From assembly GCF_002920535.1 (NCBI RefSeq), contig NZ_PQSS01000059.1, positions 1 to 45,594 of the forward strand: 45,594 nucleotides of DNA, written 5' to 3'. Below are positions 24,397 to 32,200 of this stretch, piece after piece. The stretch is from Streptomyces sp. Ru71 (lineage in GTDB: Bacteria; Actinomycetota; Actinomycetes; Streptomycetales; Streptomycetaceae). How positions within the stretch are numbered: position 1 is the stretch's first letter; every line of letters begins with the position of its first letter. The position numbers were made by a program, and so were the translations under genes. Below the pieces are notes generated by a model, which worked only from the letters and a program-made list of their open reading frames with translations, did no database searches and was not told the origin of the DNA.

Positions 24397-25227
24397 GTGA
24401 CCGACCCGGCGTCCATAGCCGTGCAGCAGCAGATCGCCCGTGACCTGGAGGTCAGCGCCGACTTCGACGCGCGGCGCGAGATCGAACGCCGGGTGGCGTT
24501 CCTCGCCGACCAGCTCACCTCCACCGGTCTGCGCGCCCTGGTGCTGGGCATCAGCGGCGGTGTGGACTCCTCCACCGCCGGCCGGCTGTGCCAGCTCGCG
24601 GTGGAGCGGGTCCGCGCGGCCGGGCACGAGGCGACCTTCTACGCGATGCGGCTGCCCTACGGTGTGCAGGCCGACGAGCAGGACGCGCAGCGGGCGCTGG
24701 AGTTCATCCGGCCCGACCGCGTCCTGACCGTCGACGTGCGCCCGGCGAGCGACGCCGCGCTGGAGGCGGTGCTGTCCGCCGGCACCGCCTTCCGCGACGC
24801 CCACCACCAGGACTTCGTGCACGGCAACATCAAGGCCCGGCAGCGCATGATCGCCCAGTACGCGGTCGCCGGCGCGCACGACGGCCTGGTCGTCGGCACC
24901 GACCACGCCGCCGAGGCGGTCTCCGGCTTCTTCACCAAGTACGGCGACGGCGCCGCCGACGTGGTGCCGCTGACCGGCCTGACCAAGCGGCGGGTACGGG
25001 CGCTGGCCGAGGCCCTCGGCGCACCCGCCGCACTGGTGTGGAAGACCCCGACCGCGGACCTGGAGACCCTGGACCCGGGCAAGCCCGACGAGGACGCGCT
25101 CGGCGTCACCTACGACGACATCGACGACTTCCTGGAGGGCAAGCCGGTCGGCGAGGAGGCCTTCACGGCCATCGTCCGCCGCTACCGGCTCACCGACCAC
25201 AAGCGCCGGCTGCCGATCGCCCCCTGA
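24397..25227 (+). CDS. nadE: Ammonia-dependent NAD+ synthetase
   Basis: 276 residues, the length of E. coli/Bacillus-type NadE without a glutaminase domain. The PP-loop SGGVDSS is at residues 53-59, and the family motifs HGNIKARQRMIAQY, VVGTDHAAEAVSGFFTKYGDG, PLTGLTKRRVR and TADLETLDPGKPDEDALGV all appear in order. It adenylates nicotinate adenine dinucleotide and amidates it with ammonia, the last step of NAD+ biosynthesis. GTG 24397 follows AAGGAG. It is 37 bases behind the SMP-30 gene and converges on the ricin-lectin gene with 27 bases between stops. Confidence 0.96.
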   Translation: MTDPASIAVQQQIARDLEVSADFDARREIERRVAFLADQLTSTGLRALVLGISGGVDSSTAGRLCQLAVERVRAAGHEATFYAMRLPYGVQADEQDAQRALEFIRPDRVLTVDVRPASDAALEAVLSAGTAFRDAHHQDFVHGNIKARQRMIAQYAVAGAHDGLVVGTDHAAEAVSGFFTKYGDGAADVVPLTGLTKRRVRALAEALGAPAALVWKTPTADLETLDPGKPDEDALGVTYDDIDDFLEGKPVGEEAFTAIVRRYRLTDHKRRLPIAP

Positions 25228-25254
25228 GCCCGAGCCGGGCGGAGCGTGCCGCCG

Positions 25255-27477
25255 TCAGGCGATCGTCCACTGCTGGAGCGGCGAGCCGCTGTCGGACTGC
25301 TGCGTCACCGGTGCGCCGTCACCGGTCGACGCGGTGGTCAGCAGCAGCCCGCTCCGCACCGACGTCACGCTGTAAGCGCCGGACGCCAGGCGCCTGACCG
25401 TCCAGCGCTGGTTGGCGCCGCCGGTGCACGGCCACTGGATCACCTGGGCGCCCGCCGCCGTCGAGCCGCCCTCCACGTCGGCGCACAGCCCGGACTCGGC
25501 GTTGGCCAGCTGGTAGGAGCCGTCGGCCTGCCGCGAGAACCTCCAGCTCTGGTTGGCACCGCCGTTCACGGCGTAGGTGATGAGCTGGGTGCCGGCGGTG
25601 GTGCTGTGACCGGGGTCGTCGAGCGCCTTGCCGCCCGTGACGAGCGTGTGTGTGCCGTCGAGCGTGTCCGGTGCCGTGCCCACGGCGGACAGCGTCAGGG
25701 TCTGCTCGGCCGCGGTCCGCGCACCGCCGGCACCGCTGCCTGCGGGGGCGGTCCAGGCGCGCACCGGGGTGGTCTCGGCGAGCCGCCCGGAGGCGGCGGA
25801 CAGCCCGATCACCAGGCCGCTGTAGCGGTTGACGATGCGGTACGTCCCGGTCGCGGCGCCGCCGGCCGTGCGGCCCGGGACGACGAACCACTGCTGCCCG
25901 ACGCTCGGCCCGCCGGAGCCGGCCGCGGTGACGGTCGGCTCGGTGCCCCAGGCCCGCTGGGCGGGGCTGGAGGAGTCGACGCCGAGCAGCCGGCCCGTGG
26001 CCGCGTTGGCGATCCGGTACGAGCCGTCGCCGTTCGGCGTGAAGATCCACGACTCCCGGCGCGAGCCCGTCGGGGCCGCCAGGGACGTGGTGCCGGAACC
26101 CCCGGACACCTGGGCGAGGATCCGGCCGTCACCGCTCGCCATCCGGTAGACCTTGCTCGGGTCGACCGGCGCGGCGGGGGCGGACGTGCCGATGGTGACG
26201 TCGACGTACTCGCCCGAGGAGCCACCGCTGCAGCCGAAGGAGCAGTAGGAGCGGAACGACTTGCCGACGATCTGGCTGCTGGTGCGGTTGGCGGGGTCGA
26301 GGAACCAGCGGTACCAGGAGGCGTTGGTGTGGCTGCCGGTGTCGCCGATCAGCCGCCATTTTTGCGAGGCGAGGTCGTCCGTGGCGTAGAACTGCTGTGG
26401 CGCCTTGCCGCTCTGGTCGACGGCCTGCGGCTCGCCGATGTACAGGCCCAGGTGGGCGTCGTAGGTGATGTCCATGACGAACAGCGGGGAAGTGGGCGGC
26501 ATCCGGCCTGCCGCCACCTGCTGGCTCACCGTGCCGCTGTTCGCCGGGTCGTACTCACCGGAGACGGGGGTGTAGCCGGTGGGGTGCGCGGCGTCCACCG
26601 GGACCATGTTGCTCTCCCGGCCGCCGGTGCCGGGCTCGGACCAGGTGCCGTCGTACCACTTGCGCCAGCTGCCGGGCGCCATCTTCCCCGCGATCGGCGC
26701 GCGGGCCACATGCGCGTGGAACGCCTTCCAGCCGCCGCCCTTCTCCACGATCCGGGAGCCGTAGAAGACGTAGAAGTAGCCGGAGGCGGCGTCCACGTAC
26801 AGGCGCGGGTCGCCGTCGCCGTAGTGGTAGGTCTGCTGCGGGAACGCCGTGGTGTCGCCGCGTTTGGTGCTGTACGGCGAGGTGATGACGTGGTCCTTGA
26901 TGGTCCAGGTACGGCCCTGGTCGGTGGAGACCGCGTAGTCGATCGCGTCGTAGTGGACGCCGTCGCCGAAGGGCTGCGGGGTGAACTCGTTGTGGACCAG
27001 GCCGTACCAGTCGCCGGTGTCCGGGTCGACCCACACGCCGGTCAGGTCGCAGTAGTTCTTCTGCGCGTAGCCCGAACCCGAGGGCGCGTACGTGGCCTCC
27101 TTGCCGGTGGGGCTGTTGTTGCAGCGCCAGGTGGTGTCGTTGTTCTTGTCGTGGGCGTCGGCCGGGTTCACCGCGTCGCTCAGGGCGCTGGAGCGGGTGG
27201 CGGTGTCGAGGTCGGTGCCCGTGTAGAAGGTCCACTGCCGGCTGTCGTTCGCGCCGTAGAGGGCGTGCGCCTGCTGGTAGTGGAACGTGCCGTCCTTGTC
27301 GATGTACGGCGCCGCCGGGGTGTCGTCCGGGTGCGTCCAGGAACCCTTCGCGCCGACGCTCACCGTGTACGTGGCGTCGGACGCCTCGGCGGCACCGGTC
27401 GTCAGTGCGCAGGTCAGGCCGAGTGCCGTGGCGAGCGCGACGGCCGTGCCGACCGCTCTTCGTCGAGGAGTTGACAC
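25255..27477 (-). CDS. Secreted ricin-lectin protein with propeller-like N-terminus
   Basis: 740 residues. A Sec signal peptide (GTAVALATALGLTCALTTGAAEA) leads to a 400-residue region with repeated blade-like strands and Asp-rich motifs (GVWVDPDTGDWYGLVHNEF, GDPRLYVDAASGYFYVFYGS, MDITYDAHLGLYIGEP), reminiscent of five-bladed glycosidase propellers such as GH43; I cannot name a GH family. The C-terminal part (about residue 445 on) has ricin beta-trefoil repeats: SWIFTPNGDGSYRIANAATG, QQWFVVPG, QSWRFSRQADGSYQLANAESGLCADVEG, QRWTVRRL and a final QQWTIA. GTG 27477 has AAGGAG five bases upstream. It follows GH35 and aldolase genes and probably acts on an extracellular galactoside. Its first 64 bases overlap the aldolase gene. 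Confidence 0.88.
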   Translation of the reverse strand: MSTPRRRAVGTAVALATALGLTCALTTGAAEASDATYTVSVGAKGSWTHPDDTPAAPYIDKDGTFHYQQAHALYGANDSRQWTFYTGTDLDTATRSSALSDAVNPADAHDKNNDTTWRCNNSPTGKEATYAPSGSGYAQKNYCDLTGVWVDPDTGDWYGLVHNEFTPQPFGDGVHYDAIDYAVSTDQGRTWTIKDHVITSPYSTKRGDTTAFPQQTYHYGDGDPRLYVDAASGYFYVFYGSRIVEKGGGWKAFHAHVARAPIAGKMAPGSWRKWYDGTWSEPGTGGRESNMVPVDAAHPTGYTPVSGEYDPANSGTVSQQVAAGRMPPTSPLFVMDITYDAHLGLYIGEPQAVDQSGKAPQQFYATDDLASQKWRLIGDTGSHTNASWYRWFLDPANRTSSQIVGKSFRSYCSFGCSGGSSGEYVDVTIGTSAPAAPVDPSKVYRMASGDGRILAQVSGGSGTTSLAAPTGSRRESWIFTPNGDGSYRIANAATGRLLGVDSSSPAQRAWGTEPTVTAAGSGGPSVGQQWFVVPGRTAGGAATGTYRIVNRYSGLVIGLSAASGRLAETTPVRAWTAPAGSGAGGARTAAEQTLTLSAVGTAPDTLDGTHTLVTGGKALDDPGHSTTAGTQLITYAVNGGANQSWRFSRQADGSYQLANAESGLCADVEGGSTAAGAQVIQWPCTGGANQRWTVRRLASGAYSVTSVRSGLLLTTASTGDGAPVTQQSDSGSPLQQWTIA

Positions 27478-28379
27478 AGGTGCTCCTTACTCGATGGGGG
27501 AGTGGGGCGTGCGGCGTGAGCGTTCAGGGTGGTGATGAGCCGGGCGACGGCGGCGGCCATCGCCCGCTGACCGGCGGCGAGATAGGTGCGCGGATCGGCG
27601 TGGGCGTCCCGGGCGAGCTGTGCGGACAGGGTTCGGGTCAGGGCCGCGTCCAGTACGGAGCCGAGGACGACCTTCGTGGCCCCGGCGGCGGCCGCCCGGA
27701 CGAGCCACGCCTCCGGCAGCCCATGGGGCGCGTGCAGCACCAGGGGCAGGCGGAGGGCCGACCGGAGCCGGGCGAGCAGTGCGGGGTCGTCCGGCACGGC
27801 GAGGGAGTCGACGCCGGTGAGGGCCACGTAGTCCCGGACGGCCGCCACGTCCGCGTTGGCCGCGGCCCGGTCGTCCGCCGCGTCCGCGCGTCCTGGCCGG
27901 GACTCGCCTTCCGCGTACGAGCGTCCCGGCCCGGACTCGTCCTCAGCGTCCCCACGGCCCGGCCGGGCCCACTCGCCCTCCGCCCACAGGCCCTGTTCGT
28001 GTGCCCAGCGGACCACCTCGGCGGTGGTGGCCACCTCCCGTGCCCGGGGCAGCCGCCCCGCGTCGTACAGCACCGAGCTGCACCTGGCGTGCGCGGCCTG
28101 CGCCAGCAGCGCGGTGCTGCGCACCCGGTCCAGGTGCAGCGCCACCGGCACGCCGGCCGGTTCGGCGAGTTCGGCGACCGCCCGGGCCAGCGGCAGCAGC
28201 CGGCCCGCGTGGTGGCGTACGGCGTCCGGGCCGAGCTGCACGATCACCGGGGAGCGGGCGGTCTCGGCCCCCTGGACGACGGCCTGGGCCTGGTCCAGCG
28301 TGAGCACGGGAAACGCGGCGACGACGCGGCGCTGGGCGGCGGCTTCGGTGAGCAGCGCACCGGCGGCGGCCAGGGTCAT
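27414..28379 (-). CDS. Degenerate class II (FBA/GatY-like) aldolase
   Basis: 321 residues aligned by eye with GatY/FbaA aldolases: AAFPVLTLDQAQAVVQGAE, PVALHLDRVRSTALLAQAA, LPLVLHAPHGLPE, GATKVVLGSVLDAALT, DPRTYLAAG. The HLDHA zinc motif reads HLDRV, so a metal-ligand His is Arg; the second His region (AVxxxxH before the substrate loop) is absent; LVLHAPHG replaces LVLHGSSG. The loop with the catalytic Glu is replaced by three 11-residue repeats (about residues 134-167). ATG 28379 has GGAGG five bases upstream. The last 25 residues go beyond the normal aldolase end into the next gene. Normal enzyme activity is unlikely; it may be decaying or have another role. Confidence 0.8.
   Translation of the reverse strand: MTLAAAGALLTEAAAQRRVVAAFPVLTLDQAQAVVQGAETARSPVIVQLGPDAVRHHAGRLLPLARAVAELAEPAGVPVALHLDRVRSTALLAQAAHARCSSVLYDAGRLPRAREVATTAEVVRWAHEQGLWAEGEWARPGRGDAEDESGPGRSYAEGESRPGRADAADDRAAANADVAAVRDYVALTGVDSLAVPDDPALLARLRSALRLPLVLHAPHGLPEAWLVRAAAAGATKVVLGSVLDAALTRTLSAQLARDAHADPRTYLAAGQRAMAAAVARLITTLNAHAARPTPPSSKEHLCQLLDEERSARPSRSPRHSA
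27880..27978. repeat. 33-bp minisatellite, three in-frame copies
   Basis: Units at 27880-27912, 27913-27945 and 27946-27978, each starting GCGTCC or GCGTAC and containing CCCGGCC-type cores. On the coding strand they give GEWARPGRGDA, EDESGPGRSYA and EGESRPGRADA. The period is a multiple of three, so copy number can change without breaking the frame of the aldolase-like gene. Confidence 0.8.
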
Positions 28380-28443
28380 GGGGACCTCCGGGAGACGGGG
28401 GGTTGCGCCGGAACAGTGGCCGGCACGGTGACCGGGACGGTGG

Positions 28444-30252
28444 TCAGTCGAAGGTCTCGACGTACTCCTCGGCCGGGCCCAGGCTCGGCCGGTCCACGAG
28501 GGCGAGGTGGTCCCCGAGGCGTTCGAGCTCCAGGACCGTGACCGTGTTCTCGCCGGCGCGCAGCAGCGGGCCGGGGACGTAGAGCGTGGTCTGCGGGCCG
28601 ATGTGCCAGTGGCGCCCCAGCAGGGTGCCGTTGACCCAGACGAACCCCTTGCCGAAGCCGGGCAGGGAGAGGAAGGTGTCGGCGGGTTCGGCGACGGTGA
28701 GCCGTGCCGTGGCGAAGCCCGCCCGGCCGTCGGCCGGTGCCGCCGCCGTGGCGTCCGCCAGGTCCCGCGCCGTCCACTCGTCCAGCGGCAGCGGGCGCAT
28801 GGTCCAGCCGTGCACCAGCCGCCGCTCCACCCGCACCCCGCCGAGGATGCCCTTGCCCTGGCCGAGCAGCGGCCCGTAGTTGATCCGCCCCTGGTTCTCC
28901 ACCAGCAGCGTCAGCCGCACCCGGGCCCCGCTCCCGCGCACGGTGAACGACGCGGTCTCCCGGTCCAGTACGGCGACGGGCGCCCCGTCGACGAACACTT
29001 GGGCCCGGTCGTGCAGCCCCGTCACCGTCACCTCGTGGCTGCCCTCGGGCAGCAGCGGCTCGGCCTCGTACAGCACCAGACCGGACGACAGCCCGAGCTC
29101 CTCGAAGCTCAGCGGGGCCGGGGCGCGCACCGGTTCGCCCGCCGCGCGCAGCGCGTCCAGCAGGGCGGCGCCATGCGTGACCGGGAGGGTGCGCGGCGCG
29201 AGCACCGGCGGGTCGGCGGGCACGGGGGGCAGCTCGGTCTCCCGTACGGCGGCCAGCCTCTCCCGCAGGGCGAAGAACTTCGGCGTGAGCGCGCCGTTCT
29301 CGGCGATCGGCGCGTCCGAGTCGTAGCTGGTGACGGTGGGCTGCAGCCGCTCGCCGTCGTGGTTGGCACCGGCCCACAGGCCGAAGTTGGTGCCGCCGTG
29401 TGCCATGTACAGGCTGAGCGAGCCGCCCGCGTCGAGGATGCCGCCGACGTCCTCGGCGGCACTGACGGGGGACCGCACGTGGTGCTTCTCGCCCCAGTGG
29501 TCGAACCAGCCGTTCCAGAACTCCGCGCACAGGAACGGCTCGCCGCGCCGGCGCGACCGCAGCAGCGCCGCCGCCTGTTCGGGCCGCGAGCCGAACGTCG
29601 CCGCCGCGAGCTCGCCCGGCACACTGCCCCCGTCCTGCATCAGCGCGGTCGGGCCGTCGGCCGTGTACAGCAGCTCCTCGACGCCCCGCTCGACCAGGGC
29701 GTCGCGGACCCAGCGGACGTAGCCGTGGTCGTCGCCGTAACTGCCGTACTCGTTCTCGATCTGCACCGCCACGACCGGGCCGCCGCGCCCGGCCTGCAGC
29801 TCAGCGATCCGCGGGACGACCTGGTCGAACCAGCGCGCGACCGCCTCAAGATACGGCGGGTGGGAGGTGCGCGGCCGCATGCCGGGCAGGCCGGTCAGCC
29901 AGGCCGGGAGCCCGCCGTTGTCCCATTCGGCGCAGATGTAGGGCCCCGGCCGCACGATGGCGTCCAGTCCGCGCTCCTGCGCCAGTCGCAGAAAGCGGGC
30001 CACATCGCGCCGGCCGTCGAAGCGGACCTCGCCCGGGACGCGCTCGTGGAAGTTCCACGGCACATAGGTGTCCACGGTGTTCAGCCCGAGCGCGGCGAGC
30101 CGGTCGAGCCGGTCGGCCCACTGCTTCGGGTGCACCCGGAAGTAGTGCAGCGAACCGGCGAGGACGCGGTGCGGGCGGCCGGCGCGCAGCAGGACGCCGT
30201 CGGTGTACGTCAGCAGGGGTGCCGTGGCGACGGCGGCGGGGGAGGCGGTCAC
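28444..30252 (-). CDS. GH35 beta-galactosidase
   Basis: 602 residues. The TIM barrel has LLRAGRPHRVLAGSLHYFRVHP, NTVDTYVPWNFHE, RPGPYICAEWDNGGLPAWL, acid/base E168 in VQIENEYGSYG and nucleophile E244 in FLCAEFWNGWFDHWG; then MAHGGTNFG and two jelly-roll domains ending in KGFVWVNGTLLGRHW. There is no signal peptide, so it works in the cytoplasm on imported galactosides. GTG 30252 overlaps the stop of the chimeric transporter gene by four bases (GTGA), the normal coupling between a permease gene and this enzyme. The transporter that should feed it has been largely deleted. Confidence 0.95.
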   Translation of the reverse strand: MTASPAAVATAPLLTYTDGVLLRAGRPHRVLAGSLHYFRVHPKQWADRLDRLAALGLNTVDTYVPWNFHERVPGEVRFDGRRDVARFLRLAQERGLDAIVRPGPYICAEWDNGGLPAWLTGLPGMRPRTSHPPYLEAVARWFDQVVPRIAELQAGRGGPVVAVQIENEYGSYGDDHGYVRWVRDALVERGVEELLYTADGPTALMQDGGSVPGELAAATFGSRPEQAAALLRSRRRGEPFLCAEFWNGWFDHWGEKHHVRSPVSAAEDVGGILDAGGSLSLYMAHGGTNFGLWAGANHDGERLQPTVTSYDSDAPIAENGALTPKFFALRERLAAVRETELPPVPADPPVLAPRTLPVTHGAALLDALRAAGEPVRAPAPLSFEELGLSSGLVLYEAEPLLPEGSHEVTVTGLHDRAQVFVDGAPVAVLDRETASFTVRGSGARVRLTLLVENQGRINYGPLLGQGKGILGGVRVERRLVHGWTMRPLPLDEWTARDLADATAAAPADGRAGFATARLTVAEPADTFLSLPGFGKGFVWVNGTLLGRHWHIGPQTTLYVPGPLLRAGENTVTVLELERLGDHLALVDRPSLGPAEEYVETFD

Positions 30253-30842
30253 TTGAGGGCTCCGGCGGTCATGCCCGCGCGCCAGAAACGCTGGAGCGCG
30301 AGGAAGGCGATCAGTAGCGGGACGACGGACACCAGCGATCCGACGACCACCTTCAGGTGGAGCTCGTCGAAGGCCTTCTTGTTGTAGAAGAGCGCCATGG
30401 GGCCCGTGTCGACAGGTGCGCCGTAGACCTGGTCGCCGACGCTCACCGCGTTCCAGGCCGCCGGCGGGAACTCCGCCTCTTCCTGGACGGACCGGTACGC
30501 GTGCACGTCCTTGAGGGCGCCCTGGGCGGCGAAGCTCGGCAGCGTCTCGTAGCCGACCTGGGCCAGGCAGGGCGCGTTGCCGGCCTTCACCACGTTGAGC
30601 ATCTTCTGGTAGCCGCCCTTGGCGCCGGGCTGCACCGCCTGGTAGATGACCCGGATGTCCGGGTGGCTCTTGTTGAAGGCGGCCACGGCATCGGCGTAAC
30701 CGGGCGCCCAGCCCCAGAATGTTATCGATATCTTCCCGTCGGCGGAGGTGGTGTCCGAGCCGGACTCGGAGCAGCCCGTGGCGGCGAGGGCGAGCACCAG
30801 GCCGCCCCCGGCTCCGGCAAGGCGGACGGCGGACCGCTTCAT
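30249..30842 (-). pseudogene. Solute-binding lipoprotein fused to ABC permease tail
   Basis: 197 residues. Residues 1 to about 160 are the N-terminal half of a family-1 sugar-binding lipoprotein: a signal with AATGCSES lipobox, then ISITFWGWAPGYADAVAAFNKSHPDI and YNKKAFDELHL. Without a break it becomes VVVGSLVSVVPLLIAFLALQRFWRAGMTAGALK, the last helix and tail of a MalG-type permease. The second half of the binding protein, a MalF-type permease and most of MalG are missing, an in-frame loss of probably 2-2.5 kb. ATG 30842 has GGAG six bases upstream; the stop keeps its GTGA overlap with GH35. It cannot work as a transporter. Misassembly is the alternative. Confidence 0.88.
30716..30729. promoter_or_regulatory. 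Intragenic LacI operator candidate
   Basis: AGAATGTTATCGAT here is identical to the copy upstream of the gene at 30959-30972. Reading on, GTTATCGATATC is a near-palindrome about a central CG. It lies inside the binding-protein gene, where it forces codons ATA TCG ATA ACA, rare in this GC-rich genome. Confidence 0.6.
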
Positions 30843-30958
30843 GGTCGTCTCCTGTAGGCATGGGTAGGCGGAGCGAAGAGCGCCCGCGAGGCCGTGCGTC
30901 GTGGCACGCGCCGCCGGTCCCCCGGCGGGCGGCGCGTCGACGGCCGCAACTATGGCAG

Positions 30959-30972
30959 AGAATGTTATCGAT
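30959..30972. promoter_or_regulatory. LacI operator candidate in the divergent promoter
   Basis: AGAATGTTATCGAT, with GTTATCG as one half of a LacI-type palindrome and GATGCCAAC as a poor second half. It lies 117 bases upstream of the chimeric gene and 120 bases upstream of the lacI start, and matches the intragenic copy over 14 bases. Confidence 0.6.
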
Positions 30973-31091
30973 GCCAACAGCCTGACTGAGGGAAAGCCGG
31001 CAGCCCTGACAACGGGCCTGAAGACCAGGCCGGACGGCGGCGTGTGGGCGATATCATCGACGCGTTGTCACCGGGGAAGGGACGCAGGACG

Positions 31092-32111
31092 ATGCGGAGT
31101 GTCGGCGGGGACCGGCCGCCCGCGATGGCGGACGTGGCCCGGCTCGCGGGGGTCTCGGCGCAGACCGTCTCGCGGGTGCTGTCGGGGCACCCGAACGTGC
31201 AGGAGAAGACCCGCGGGCGGGTCCTGGCCGCCGTCGAGCAGCTCGGCTACCGCCGCAACAGCGCCGCCCGGGCGCTGTCCTCCGGCCGCAGCCGCACGAT
31301 CGGCGTGGTCACCCTGCAGACCACCTTCTACTCGCGCGCCGCCGTCACCTCCGGCATCGAGAACGCGGCCCGCGAGGCCGGCTACACCGTCAGCACCGCG
31401 ACGACGGCCTCCCTGGACACCTCCGCCATCGAGGCCGCCCTCGCCCGGCTCGCCGAGCAGGACGTCGAGGGGGTGATCCTCTCCGTGCCGCTGACCCACA
31501 CCAGCCCGCGGATCGAGCAGCTCACCCGGTCCGTCCCCACCATCACCATCGACGGCTCACGCACCGCCGCCACCGAGGTCGTCGCCGTCGACCAGTCCCT
31601 GGCCGCCCGCCAGGCCACCCGCCATCTGCTGGACCTCGGCCATGACACGGTCTGGCACATCGCGGGCCCCGAGGAGTGGCTGGAGGCAGCCGCCCGCCGC
31701 GACGGCTGGCGCACCACCCTGGAGGAGGCCGGCCGGACGGTCCCCCCGCCCCTGGAGGGCGACTGGTCGCCCGCCTCGGGCTACCGCAACGGCCTGATCC
31801 TCGGCCGCATCCCCGACGCCACCGCGGTGTTCGTGGCCAGCGACGAGATGGCCTTCGGTGTGATCCGCGCCCTGCACGAGCTGGGCCGGCGGGTGCCGCA
31901 GGACATCTCGGTGGTCGGCGTCGACGACATCGAACTCGCCGAGTACTGCTCGCCGTCGCTGACCACGGTCGCCCAGCCCTTCACGCAGATGGGCGCCCTC
32001 GCGGTCGCCCACCTCCTGCGCCACATCGAGAACCCGGCCGCGGTGCCGGAACCGGCCCTGGTGGAGCCCCGGTTGGTGATCCGCGCGAGCACGGCCCCGG
32101 CCAAGCCCTGA
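31092..32111 (+). CDS. LacI-family regulator of the galactoside locus
   Basis: 339 residues: helix-turn-helix MADVARLAGVSAQTVSRVLSGHPNV (about residues 11-35), hinge NSAARALSSGRSRTIGVVTL, and a sugar-binding domain ending VGVDDIELAEYCSPSLTTVAQPF. ATG 31092 follows AAGGGA nine bases upstream; an in-frame start at 31044 has no ribosome site. It diverges from the operon of chimeric binding protein, GH35, aldolase and ricin-lectin genes, and is its likely repressor. Two identical AGAATGTTATCGAT copies flank and enter the target operon. A hairpin separates it from the convergent adenosine deaminase gene. Confidence 0.94.
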   Translation: MRSVGGDRPPAMADVARLAGVSAQTVSRVLSGHPNVQEKTRGRVLAAVEQLGYRRNSAARALSSGRSRTIGVVTLQTTFYSRAAVTSGIENAAREAGYTVSTATTASLDTSAIEAALARLAEQDVEGVILSVPLTHTSPRIEQLTRSVPTITIDGSRTAATEVVAVDQSLAARQATRHLLDLGHDTVWHIAGPEEWLEAAARRDGWRTTLEEAGRTVPPPLEGDWSPASGYRNGLILGRIPDATAVFVASDEMAFGVIRALHELGRRVPQDISVVGVDDIELAEYCSPSLTTVAQPFTQMGALAVAHLLRHIENPAAVPEPALVEPRLVIRASTAPAKP

Positions 32112-32128
32112 TCCACGACGGCGACGCA

Positions 32129-32155
32129 CCCGCGCGGCAAAGGGGCCGCCGCGGG
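32129..32155. terminator. Terminator between lacI and adenosine deaminase genes
   Basis: CCCGCGCGGC (32129-32138) pairs with GCCGCCGCGGG (32145-32155) with one bulged base and a six-base loop. It lies 18 bases after the lacI stop and 46 bases from the stop of the convergent gene. Confidence 0.6.
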
Positions 32156-32200
32156 CGCCCCTGGGCACCCGGACGACGGCCCCCTGCCGCGGACGCGGTG

